A DNA stretch of 33,363 nt, taken from assembly GCA_024278415.1 (NCBI GenBank), contig JAJRTI010000923.1, positions 1 to 33,363 of the forward strand. Reading direction: 5' to 3'. Below, in pieces: positions 25,426 to 33,192 of this stretch. The stretch comes from Planctomycetota bacterium. GTDB lineage: Bacteria; Planctomycetota; Brocadiia; JAJRTI01. The notes beneath the pieces were generated by a model, which was not told where the DNA came from, searched no databases, and saw only the letters and a list, made by a program, of their open reading frames with translations. Position numbers and translations under genes: made by a program. How positions within the stretch are numbered: position 1 is the first letter of the stretch; each line of letters begins with the position of its first letter.

Positions 25426-25809
25426 GTGGCCGAAAACGAAAACGCAGCCCAAGGCGACGCACAGCAGAACCGCGCGCAACTGCGGCTCAACTATGACAAC
25501 GTCAAGACGAGCTACACCAACTTTTTCATCGTTAATGCCCGCGCAGAAGAAGTGGTCGTGAACCTGGGCCTGAGCGTCATGCCCCCGCAGCAGGCGCCAG
25601 ACCAAGTCGCGCAAGTCATGGTCGAGATCACCGACCGCATGATCATGACGTACTCGTCGGCCAAGCGCCTCGCCGTGACGCTGGGCAACATCATCCAGCA
25701 GTATGAAAACGTCAACGGTGTGATTGACCTGACGCCTCCGCAGCAGCAGGCCCAAGGCCAGACCCCTGGCTCCGCTCCGGCTGCCGGCGCGGAGTCGCAA
25801 GACTCGTAA
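25426..25809 (+). CDS. DUF3467 family protein
   Basis: This small cytoplasmic protein of 127 residues has the DUF3467 pattern: YTNFFIVNARAEEVVVNLGL, then ITDRMIMTYSSAKRLAVTLG and a final IIQQYENVNGVID. The tail is Gln/Pro/Ala-rich. The biochemical role of DUF3467 is unknown. The start is GTG 25426, with AAAGGAG 8 bases upstream; the earlier in-frame GTG 25417 overlaps that site. It follows the adaptor gene after 68 bp. Confidence 0.8.
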   Translation: MAENENAAQGDAQQNRAQLRLNYDNVKTSYTNFFIVNARAEEVVVNLGLSVMPPQQAPDQVAQVMVEITDRMIMTYSSAKRLAVTLGNIIQQYENVNGVIDLTPPQQQAQGQTPGSAPAAGAESQDS

Positions 25810-25817
25810 GCCCGCCG

Positions 25818-25844
25818 CCTGATCTGCCTGATCTGTCCGATCTC
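25818..25844. repeat. Three 9-base units, inverse of the 23084-23137 array
   Basis: CCTGATCTG, CCTGATCTG and TCCGATCTC are the reverse complement form of the CAGATCAGA family. They occupy the 47-bp spacer before the GAF-HlyD gene. Confidence 0.75.
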
Positions 25845-25856
25845 TGGATCGCGATA

Positions 25857-27794
25857 GTGGAGCCCCGAGTGAGCCAAGCGGCCAACCAAGAACGCATCGA
25901 GCAGCCGCCACCAGGTGAGACGCGGCAGACGCATCTGCCTATCCTCAGCTTGGTGGAGACGCTCGAGCAGGTTTGCCTGTCCGACCAACCTCCGGACAAG
26001 CTCATCTCGGAACTCTTGCGCGGGTTTGTGGGGCTGTCCGACGCTGAATACGCGGCGTACTTGCGGGTGGACGCCCACTCCAAGCAGTTGGCCGTGGCGG
26101 CGGAACTCATGCCCCGTGTGACCGAGGCCGGGGCCCGCGCCTGGGGGCCGCAGATCGCGGAGCTGGCGGCCGGCGTGATCCAGCAGGCCATCATTCGCTA
26201 CCGCGCGGTCAGCGAGCCCGGCGACCGTGTCCTCACCGGCCAGGGCTACACCGCGGTCGCGTTCCCTGTGCGGGGCGACGCCGCGGTCGCGGGCGCGGTC
26301 GTGGTCGTGGTCAAGGACGGCAGCGTCATCCTGACCGACACGGGCATCTCGATGCTGCGGCTGCTCGCGAACTTCGGCCTGCTCTCCACCACGCACCGCG
26401 CGGCGCACGCCGCGCAGCAGACCTACCACTCGCTCTCGAACGCGTGGTCCGTGGTGAGCGAGATCATGGCCTTCACCAAGCCGGTCGAGATGGCCGAGGT
26501 GCTCGTGAACCGCGCACGCAGCGCGTTTGGCGCGGACCGGGCGTCGGTCGGCTTTGTCAAGGGCGAGAAGGTGACGGTGGCCGCGGTCAGTGGGCAAGAC
26601 ATCATCGACAAGCGCAGCAACATTGTGAAGCACATCCGCGCCGCGCAGATGGAAGTCGTGGTGTCTGGGGAGGCGCACTCGTACCAGATCCCGGCCGAAG
26701 GCGAGGACGACGCGGAGCAGCGGTCTCGAAGCCCCCAACACGTGGTGCTCGCGGAGGAAGGGGAAGCCAAGACGGTCTACAGCCTGCCGCTGCGCCACGA
26801 CCAAGACATCGTCGGCGTGGCCACCTTCGAGTACCAGAAAGAGCCCCTGGCCGAGGGCGTACGCCAGGTGCTCGACATCGTCGCCGGCCAGATGGGGCCC
26901 TTGCTGTATCTGGCCCTTCAGAACGCTCGCGCGATTCGGCAGCACATGCGGGACGGCGCCAAGGCGGCCGCGCAGAAGGTGTTTGGCAAGGAGCACCCCT
27001 GGCGCCGCGCCATCGGCACCGCCATCGTCGCGCTGCTCGTCTTCGCCATCTTCGGCCGGTGCGACTTCAATATTTCCGGGAGCTGCCAACTCGAGCCCTC
27101 GCTCCGGCGCATCTATTCCGCGCCCTTCAGTGCGGTGATCGAGGCCGCGCCAGTGCGGCCGGGCGACCTGGTGAAGAAGGGCGACGTGATCCTCCGCTTC
27201 GAGCAAGAGGACCTGCGCATGCAATTGCGCGAGATCTCCGCGAAGCTCGTGAGCACGGAAAAGCAGATGGCTTCGGAGCTGGCCGAAGGCAAGGTGGCCG
27301 ACTACGCGGAGTCCGTGGCGCTGCGCCAGGCCTACCTCGCGGAGAAGCAGTTGATCGAGCGGCATCTCGCCCAGACCGTGGTCAAGAGCGGGCAGAACGG
27401 CATCGTGCTCGAAGGCGACTTGAAGCAGGACATCGGCCGGCCCGTGCAGATGGGCACGCAACTTATCATCGTGGCGCCGCTGGAGCAACTGCTGCTCGAA
27501 ATGTACGTGGCCCAAGATGACGTCGCGTACATCAAGCCGGAGCAAGAGGGCGAGTTCACGACCAAGGCCGTGCCCGGCAAATCGATCCCTTTCACCGTCA
27601 CCAAGGTCCGGCCCTCGCCTGTGGTGTACCAGGGCGAGAGCATGTTCGTGGCCGAGGCCCTCGTGTCCAACCCGTCCGGAGCCTTGCGCACGGGCATGGA
27701 AGGCGCGGCCAGGGTCACCGTCGGCCGGCGCAACGTGACCTGGATCGCGACACGCAAGATCCTCAACTGGCTGCGGCTCAAGCTGTGGTGGTAG
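25857..27794 (+). CDS. GAF-GAF-TM-HlyD hybrid membrane protein
   Basis: This is a 645-residue protein from GTG 25857 (GTG 25869 also possible). The cytoplasmic part has two GAF-like domains (about 30-185 and 195-355). The second includes FGADRASVGFVKGEKVTVAA and a long polar loop. A TM segment (about 385-402) follows. The periplasmic part is a HlyD-type adaptor with lipoyl halves SAPFSAVIEAAPVRPGDLVK and SGQNGIVLEGDL, a short hairpin and a beta-barrel. The last residues (WIATRKILNWLRLKLWW) form an aromatic, basic helix, echoed at the end of the M50 protein. It probably senses a cytoplasmic signal or ligand and passes it to an envelope assembly. Confidence 0.82.
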   Translation: MEPRVSQAANQERIEQPPPGETRQTHLPILSLVETLEQVCLSDQPPDKLISELLRGFVGLSDAEYAAYLRVDAHSKQLAVAAELMPRVTEAGARAWGPQIAELAAGVIQQAIIRYRAVSEPGDRVLTGQGYTAVAFPVRGDAAVAGAVVVVVKDGSVILTDTGISMLRLLANFGLLSTTHRAAHAAQQTYHSLSNAWSVVSEIMAFTKPVEMAEVLVNRARSAFGADRASVGFVKGEKVTVAAVSGQDIIDKRSNIVKHIRAAQMEVVVSGEAHSYQIPAEGEDDAEQRSRSPQHVVLAEEGEAKTVYSLPLRHDQDIVGVATFEYQKEPLAEGVRQVLDIVAGQMGPLLYLALQNARAIRQHMRDGAKAAAQKVFGKEHPWRRAIGTAIVALLVFAIFGRCDFNISGSCQLEPSLRRIYSAPFSAVIEAAPVRPGDLVKKGDVILRFEQEDLRMQLREISAKLVSTEKQMASELAEGKVADYAESVALRQAYLAEKQLIERHLAQTVVKSGQNGIVLEGDLKQDIGRPVQMGTQLIIVAPLEQLLLEMYVAQDDVAYIKPEQEGEFTTKAVPGKSIPFTVTKVRPSPVVYQGESMFVAEALVSNPSGALRTGMEGAARVTVGRRNVTWIATRKILNWLRLKLWW

Positions 27795-27801
27795 CCGAGG
27801 A

Positions 27802-27880
27802 ATGGTTCATGGTTGAGGGTTAATGGCTGATGCGGATGTGCGTCCGCCCATCAACCATTCATCATGAACCATCAACCATG
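27802..27880. repeat. Heptad-word inverted repeat before the M50 gene
   Basis: ATGGTTCATG (27802-27811) pairs perfectly with CATGAACCAT (27863-27872). Surrounding GGTTAATGG and CCATCAACCAT words extend it. A small GC hairpin, GCGGA/TCCGC (27832-27847), sits at the centre. Confidence 0.75.
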
Positions 27881-27886
27881 TGTCCC

Positions 27887-30073
27887 ATGGCCCTCTTCAA
27901 ACGCAAACGTCCCGACTACGACCTCTCCGGCGAACTCGAATTCGCCGAGTACGCGCCGCAGCTCCGGCTCCAGAAGCCGCGCCTGCGGCCGGACGCGACA
28001 GTCGTCGAGCAGACGTTCCGGGGCCGGACGTACTATGTGCTGAAGGATCCGGTGAGCCTTCAGTTTTACCGCGTGGCCGACACGGAGCGGGAGGTCATCG
28101 ACCGGCTCGACGGGGAGCACACGCTCGACGATATTCAGCAGCACCTGGAGCAAAAGTTTGGGGCCGAGGCGCCGGCGTTCCGGGAACTCGCGCGGTTTGT
28201 GCTCATGCTTCGGCACGCCAACCTCACTGCGCCGGACGAATCGGAGGATCTGAGTTGGAGCGTCAAGCGCGCGCACAAGAAGCGCATGGACCGGCTCAAG
28301 CAGCGCGCGTCCAGCTTCATGTACATGACCATCCCGATCCTGGATCCGGAGCGGTTCCTCAACGCGACCATGCCCTACCTGCGATGGGCCTTCACGAAAC
28401 CGTTCTTTTTCGTGTGGCTCGCGACGGTGCTCTCGGGCGCGTTCATGATGGTGTACAACTTCCCCGAACTCGCGCAGCAGGCCAACGGCATTCTGGAGCC
28501 GACGAAGCTGCCGCTGCTCTACGTGGCGTTCGTGTTCATCAAGACGCTCCACGAGTTGGGCCACGCGTATGCGGTGAAAGTGCGGGGGGGCGAGGTGCAC
28601 CGCATGGGCATCATGATGCTCATCTTCACTCCCTGTTTCTACGTCGACGCCACGCCGATCTGGGAGTTCAAGGGCCGCTGGCCCAAGGTGCTCGTGGGCT
28701 GCGCGGGCATGATGGCCGAGCTGTTCTTCGCCACCTTCGCGCTCTTCGCCTGGCTCAATGTGGAGCCGGGCACGCTGCGCACGCTGCTCTTCAACGCGGT
28801 GTTCATCGCCAGCGTGTCCACGCTGTTGTTCAACGGCAACCCGCTGCTGCGCTACGACGCCTACTACATTCTCAGCGACCTGCTGGAGATCGTGAACCTG
28901 CGGCAGCGCTCCACGCAATACCTCCAGTACTTGGCCAAGCGCTACCTCATCGGCGAGCGCTTGCCCCCGAGCACGGACCCGCCCGACGAGCGGTTCCACT
29001 TCGTGTGGTATGGCATCGCGGCCACGTGCTATCGGTTTTTCATCATGACGATGATCATCCTGTTCGTGGCGTCGAAGCTCTTCTTCGTCGGCGTGGCCAT
29101 GGCCCTCATCATGAGCGCGTTGTGGGTGCTGACGCCGGTGGTGAAGATGGTCAAGTACATCTTCTTCGACCCCGCGACGCGGCCCGTGCGCGCGCGCGCG
29201 GTCATCGTGTTTGCGGCCGGCTTGCTCTTGGCCGTCATCCTGCTCGGCGGCATTCCGTTCCCGAATGCGGTGCGCGCACCGTGCGCGATCGAGCCGCGGG
29301 AGATGGATTACCTGCGCGCGGCGGAGCCGGGGTTTGTGCGCGAGGTGTACGTGAGGGACGGCGACGTGGTGAAGGAGGGCCAAGTGCTCGCCGTGTTGTT
29401 CAATGAGGACCTGGAGTACCGCATGCGCATCAAGCGGTACGACATCGCCCGCGCCCAGGCGCGGCTGCGCAAGCTGGAAATGGAGCACATGGCCTCCGCG
29501 CAGGCCATCGCCTACCAGCTTGGCGTGTTCCAGCAAGACTTGGCGGAACTGGTCCAGCGCCATGCGAAGCTCACGTTCCGTGCGCCGTTCGACGGGCAAG
29601 TCATTGCGCCGAAACTGGAGCGGATTCAGGGGATCTTCCTCCAAGCGGGCGACCCGCTGTTCGTGGTCGCTTCGCTAGGGGAGTATCGGGTCACCGCGGT
29701 GGTGAGCACGGAGGACGTGGTCGCCCTGAAGGAGGCCGGGCACGTGAAGGTGCGGGTGAAGCTCCGGTCCGCGCCGGGGCGGGTGTGCCTAGGGCGCATC
29801 GAGCGCCTCCACCCTGCGGCCACGCATGCCGCGCCTCCGCAGGGCTTGGCCAATCGGGCCGGGGGACCGGTGCTGCTCGACCCCCAGGCCACGCCCCAGC
29901 AGCCCCGCACGCTGTTTCCGTGGTACCGTGTTGACATCGTGCTGGACGAGGGGCAGTTGATCACCAACATGGGCGCAACGGGGCAGGTCCGCTTCGTCGT
30001 GGGCTCGGAGCCGCTGGGCGCGCAGATCTGGCTGAGGTTCCGCCGGCTCTTGCACCGCCGGTTCCTCATCTAG
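27887..30073 (+). CDS. PqqD-like / M50 site-2 protease / HlyD hybrid
   Basis: This 728-residue protein begins with a cytoplasmic PqqD-like region (about 20-115: YYVLKDPVSLQFYRVADTE, RLDGEHTLDDI). The M50 membrane core (about 145-450) has HELGH (H222, E223, H226) and the third zinc ligand in NPLLRYDAYYILSD (D324, with Ala where Gly is usual). After further TM segments comes a HlyD-type half with lipoyl motifs AAEPGFVREVYVRDGDVVKE and TFRAPFDGQVIAPK and a barrel. It belongs with peptide zinc metalloprotease proteins of the COG1994 type. Catalytic residues look intact. The substrate is unknown. ATG 27887 is chosen; ATG 27878 is possible. Upstream is repeat DNA. Confidence 0.87.
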   Translation: MALFKRKRPDYDLSGELEFAEYAPQLRLQKPRLRPDATVVEQTFRGRTYYVLKDPVSLQFYRVADTEREVIDRLDGEHTLDDIQQHLEQKFGAEAPAFRELARFVLMLRHANLTAPDESEDLSWSVKRAHKKRMDRLKQRASSFMYMTIPILDPERFLNATMPYLRWAFTKPFFFVWLATVLSGAFMMVYNFPELAQQANGILEPTKLPLLYVAFVFIKTLHELGHAYAVKVRGGEVHRMGIMMLIFTPCFYVDATPIWEFKGRWPKVLVGCAGMMAELFFATFALFAWLNVEPGTLRTLLFNAVFIASVSTLLFNGNPLLRYDAYYILSDLLEIVNLRQRSTQYLQYLAKRYLIGERLPPSTDPPDERFHFVWYGIAATCYRFFIMTMIILFVASKLFFVGVAMALIMSALWVLTPVVKMVKYIFFDPATRPVRARAVIVFAAGLLLAVILLGGIPFPNAVRAPCAIEPREMDYLRAAEPGFVREVYVRDGDVVKEGQVLAVLFNEDLEYRMRIKRYDIARAQARLRKLEMEHMASAQAIAYQLGVFQQDLAELVQRHAKLTFRAPFDGQVIAPKLERIQGIFLQAGDPLFVVASLGEYRVTAVVSTEDVVALKEAGHVKVRVKLRSAPGRVCLGRIERLHPAATHAAPPQGLANRAGGPVLLDPQATPQQPRTLFPWYRVDIVLDEGQLITNMGATGQVRFVVGSEPLGAQIWLRFRRLLHRRFLI

Positions 30074-30117
30074 GGTTTTGTCGCGGCCGAAGCGTCGAAC
30101 GCGGCGCCAACCTGCTC

Positions 30118-30448
30118 GTAGTGGCGACCGTAAGGGCGCCCTCTGGCTCGCATGGCGAATGGCCACCCGAGCGGAAGGCCCTCACGGGCCTACTACAAGC
30201 GCGATCATCCGAGCGAGAGGCCCTCACGGGCCTACTACAAGCGCGGTCATCCGAGCGGAAGGCCCTCACGGGCCTACTACAAGCGCGATCATCCGAGCGA
30301 GAGGCCCTCACGGGCCTACTACAAGCGCGATCATCCGAGCGGAAGGCCCTCACGGGCCTACTACAAGCGCGGTCATCCGAGCGGAAGGCCCTCACGGGCC
30401 TACTACAAGCGCGGTCATCCGAGCGGAAGGCCCTCACGGGCCTACTAC
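30118..30448. repeat. REP-like left head plus seven tandem 42-bp right heads
   Basis: A left head (GTAGTG, then GCGACC-GTAA-GGGCGC, 30118-30139) is followed by seven units of 42 bp. Each has a core GGCCC-TCAC-GGGCC and TACTAC at its end; cores start at 30177, 30219, 30261, 30303, 30345, 30387 and 30429. Units differ only at the GGAA/GAGA word and one A/G position. All frames stay open because 42 is a multiple of 3; it is not coding. It lies after the M50 gene. Confidence 0.88.
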
Positions 30449-30618
30449 AAGCGCGGTCTCCCTTTTTGCGATCTACACGCATAGCTTGAAACAATTGCAC
30501 CTGTAATCCTGGCGTCGTAACAAGATCGACCTGGTGCGTGCTCCTGGCTCTCGCGTTGCCCATGGGCCCCTCCCCAAGGCCTTGGGCCTTAGCGGGGGGC
30601 ATCGGACCTTTTTTCTTG

Positions 30619-30648
30619 TTGACACGCCACGTTCTACAAGTGTATATT
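30619..30648 (+). promoter_or_regulatory. Strong sigma70-type promoter of the sigma factor gene
   Basis: TTGACA (30619-30624, 6/6), an 18-bp spacer and TATATT (30643-30648, 5/6). The start would be near 30655, leaving a leader of about 305 nt. The leader holds small hairpins: TGTACC/GGTACA (30769-30788) and the palindrome GAGACGCGTCTC (30887-30898). No known riboswitch is recognised. Between the array and this promoter, CCCAAGGCCTTGGG (30573-30586) is a perfect palindrome. Confidence 0.7.
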
Positions 30649-30960
30649 ACGTCACCTTATGCAGGCACACTAGCAGTCCCCAGCAAACGGAACGTTCCCT
30701 TCAGTGCCAAGGGCGACCTCTCGCCAGGCCGGGTGCTCCAGGTCGGATGGCGCCGGCTGGCTGTGTTTTGTACCGTGTCTTTGGTACAGCCGCGGCTGCG
30801 GACACCTCTGCGATGGCCTGAACGCGCGTTGCGCCTCGGGCTTGTTTCGTGTCCATCCCCGAAAAAAGTTTGCATAGCTTTGGGGCGAGACGCGTCTCTA
30901 CGAAGGTATCACCCTTCATCTCGTCTAACCTCAGTCCCGTCTCGGCCGGAACCCGAATCC

Positions 30961-33192
30961 ATGCCGACGCCCTCGCAGGCATACCCTCAGACGTATGAGG
31001 CCGACCAGTTCGCTGAGCTGGCGCGGCGCTATGCGGACATGGTCTACGGCACCTGCCTGCGGGTCACGCGTAACGTGCACGACGCGGAGGACGCCGCGCA
31101 GGAGTGCTTCCTCAGGCTCCTCAAGCGCGGAGACACCATCACGACCAGCGCGGCCGGCTGGCTCCACACGACTGCGGTCCACTGCTCCGTGGGGCTCATC
31201 CGCAAGGCCTCTACGCGCCGGCGCCACGAGGCGCAAGTGGCGCCAACGGCCCTCGCCTACGAAGAGACCACCGAGCCCTCCTGGGAAGATATCGCGGCCA
31301 TCATCGATGGGGCGATCGACGGCCTGGCTGACCCCTTGCGTGTGCCGCTGGTGATGCACTACCTCGACGGGCTCAGCCAGATGGACATCGCCGCGGAACT
31401 CGGGGTGAGCCAATCGACCATCTCGCGGCGCATCGAGCGCGCGCTGGCCGAAGTGAGCCGCAAGCTCAAGAAGGCCGGCCTGTTTGTGCCGCTGCTCCTG
31501 CTTGCGGCGATGCTCAACAAGAACGCCTCCGCGGCCGCGGCCCCGGCCTCGCTCACGGCGGCGTTGGGCAAGATGGCGATCGCCAGCGCCGCGCGCAGCG
31601 CGGACGCCGGCGCGGCCGGGGCAGCCCCAGGCCTCACCTCATCCACGCTCGCGCGCACCATCTTCGGCGCGTGGCGCGGCAAGGCCGTGGTCTCCACGGT
31701 TGGGGCGCTCTTCGTCGCGGTCGGCATCGCCATTGGCCTCCGCGCGGGGGGCCACCGCGCACACCGCGCCGCGATCGGCGCGGGAGGGACAGGCGCGGCC
31801 GCACAGCATGCCGCACACACAGGCGCGGGCGCCGCACTCACCGCTACCCAGAAGGCCGAGTTGCTCCAAAAGGTCGTGCGCGCCAATCGGCTCAACCGGG
31901 AGCAGATCCAGACCTGGGCGTGGGTGATGCGCACCGGCACAGGCGTTTTCGCCGCGGCTTCGGACGGTACGAGCGTGCGGGTGCAAGAACTGGGCGGCGC
32001 ACTCCCCTCCCGCACGCTGGCGCGTGCGGCGACCAAGCTCTGGGGCGAGGATTTCTACGCCGAAGGCGAGCCTGGCCCCCTCGGCCCGCTGTTCGTGCAA
32101 CCCCGCGGCGTAGCCGACCCGGATCCCTACGACCCGCGCACGAAGCTAGCCGACGTGCAGCCGCGCGCGGCCTGGGATATCCAGTGGGATGACGGGCTGG
32201 TGCTCCTGGCCAGCCGCGAGCCGCAGCGCACGACCGAGACGTGGCTCGCACCCGGCCGCGGGTACGCGCCCGTGCGCCGGCGCGTGCGCGGCGACCGGAA
32301 CTTCGACGAGGAGTTCGTGGTCGAGCAGCACGACGGTGTGTGGTTTCCCATGCAGACTCGCCGCCGGCTCGTGGACGCAGACGGCAACGTGGTGGGCGAA
32401 GAAACCGAATTGGCCGAGGCGGTGCGATTCAATGCGCGCATCGACTGGACCGCGGTCGACATGGGCGCGGCGTTCGGCCTTGCGCCCGAAGCGATGGTCG
32501 TGGACTCGCGCTTCGGCTCTTCCGCATATCAGTTCGGCTCGCGCGCGCCCGTGCGAGGGGGCGACGAATCGCCCCTCTCTCATTCGCTCGTGCAAGCGGC
32601 GCAAGACGTGATGGCCGCGGATGGCGCTCATGCCGCGCCGGTCGCCTCCTGCGCGGCGAGCGACCCGCTGTCCCTCGCGCTCGCGCTCAACGGCTTGCCC
32701 TCGCCCGGCACGCCTCCCGCGGCGGCTGATCTGGGGGATCTGTTGGCCCTGGCCAACGACGCCGGCGCGGCCGGCGACTTGCGCACCGCGTCGTGGGGTG
32801 AGTTGAAGAAGCACAACGGCTGCGCCATTGTCCATTGGGGCGACGGGCCGCGGCCGGCGCTGTTGCTGCCGGCGTACGGCGACGAGATGGTGCTCGTCGA
32901 GGCTGGGGCCGAGCCGCGTCTGGTGAGCCGCGGCGAGTTTGCCGCGGCCTGCGCGGGCTCGGACGTGCTGCTCATCGACGGCCCGCCGGACGAAGGCGGT
33001 GATACGGGCGTGTCCGCATCCGACGCGGAAGGCGGCGTTTCGCAGTCGATGGCCCCATCTGATACCAACCCGGAGGCTCGCGCCTCCTCGCAATCTCAAT
33101 CTATGACATCGCAATCCGAGTCCGCCGCGTCCGCGGCGTGGGACTCGCCAGCTTCGGCCGAATCGGCACGAACGGAGGAAACGAGCAAGTGA
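30961..33192 (+). CDS. ECF sigma factor fused to a membrane, LolA-like and degenerate C39-like region
   Basis: This 743-residue protein has sigma region 2 (about 16-90: DAEDAAQECFLRLLKRGD) and region 4 (about 112-170: LSQMDIAAELGVSQSTISRR). Two hydrophobic segments follow (about 173-186 and 242-260). Residues of about 290-480 look like a LolA-type beta fold (ETWLAPGRGYAPVRRR, HDGVWFPMQTRRRLVD). Residues of about 560-680 resemble a C39 peptidase-like domain (DLLALANDAGAAGDLRTASW, CAIVHWGDG). A Cys is present near 564, but the expected catalytic His and Asp are missing. The tail is Ser-rich. The sigma part would be held at the membrane and might be controlled from outside or by release. ATG 30961 is used although the frame is open to 30538, since the promoter lies inside that stretch. 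Confidence 0.83.
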   Translation: MPTPSQAYPQTYEADQFAELARRYADMVYGTCLRVTRNVHDAEDAAQECFLRLLKRGDTITTSAAGWLHTTAVHCSVGLIRKASTRRRHEAQVAPTALAYEETTEPSWEDIAAIIDGAIDGLADPLRVPLVMHYLDGLSQMDIAAELGVSQSTISRRIERALAEVSRKLKKAGLFVPLLLLAAMLNKNASAAAAPASLTAALGKMAIASAARSADAGAAGAAPGLTSSTLARTIFGAWRGKAVVSTVGALFVAVGIAIGLRAGGHRAHRAAIGAGGTGAAAQHAAHTGAGAALTATQKAELLQKVVRANRLNREQIQTWAWVMRTGTGVFAAASDGTSVRVQELGGALPSRTLARAATKLWGEDFYAEGEPGPLGPLFVQPRGVADPDPYDPRTKLADVQPRAAWDIQWDDGLVLLASREPQRTTETWLAPGRGYAPVRRRVRGDRNFDEEFVVEQHDGVWFPMQTRRRLVDADGNVVGEETELAEAVRFNARIDWTAVDMGAAFGLAPEAMVVDSRFGSSAYQFGSRAPVRGGDESPLSHSLVQAAQDVMAADGAHAAPVASCAASDPLSLALALNGLPSPGTPPAAADLGDLLALANDAGAAGDLRTASWGELKKHNGCAIVHWGDGPRPALLLPAYGDEMVLVEAGAEPRLVSRGEFAAACAGSDVLLIDGPPDEGGDTGVSASDAEGGVSQSMAPSDTNPEARASSQSQSMTSQSESAASAAWDSPASAESARTEETSK

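Noticed and set aside
27872..29644. 590-residue minus-strand ORF opposite the M50 protease gene
   Set aside because: His/Arg/Glu-rich antisense shadow; the plus strand has intact HExxH, TM and HlyD motifs.
30164..30458. CRISPR array
   Set aside because: The whole 42-bp unit is repeated with almost no variation, so there are no unique spacers, and no cas genes are in the window.
30078..30602. Open reading frames over the 42-bp array in several frames and both strands, giving 14-residue repeats with AYYKR words
   Set aside because: The frames are open only because the unit is 42 bp (14 codons). The units are palindromic REP-like heads, no ribosome-binding site is present, and the peptides have no family likeness.
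30566..30614. Intrinsic terminator (GC-rich inverted repeat followed by six Ts)
   Set aside because: The T tract is about 9 bases away from the stem and the stem is broken; the T run is better seen as AT-rich DNA upstream of the promoter.
30887..30898. Palindrome GAGACGCGTCTC in the sigma leader as a regulator site
   Set aside because: It is short and lies alone; similar GTAGAGACGCG words occur as general intergenic repeats, so a regulatory role is not supported.
30538..30960. N-terminal extension of the sigma factor by 141 residues
   Set aside because: A strong promoter (30619-30648) lies inside it, the sequence is not protein-like, and sigma region 2 starts right after ATG 30961.
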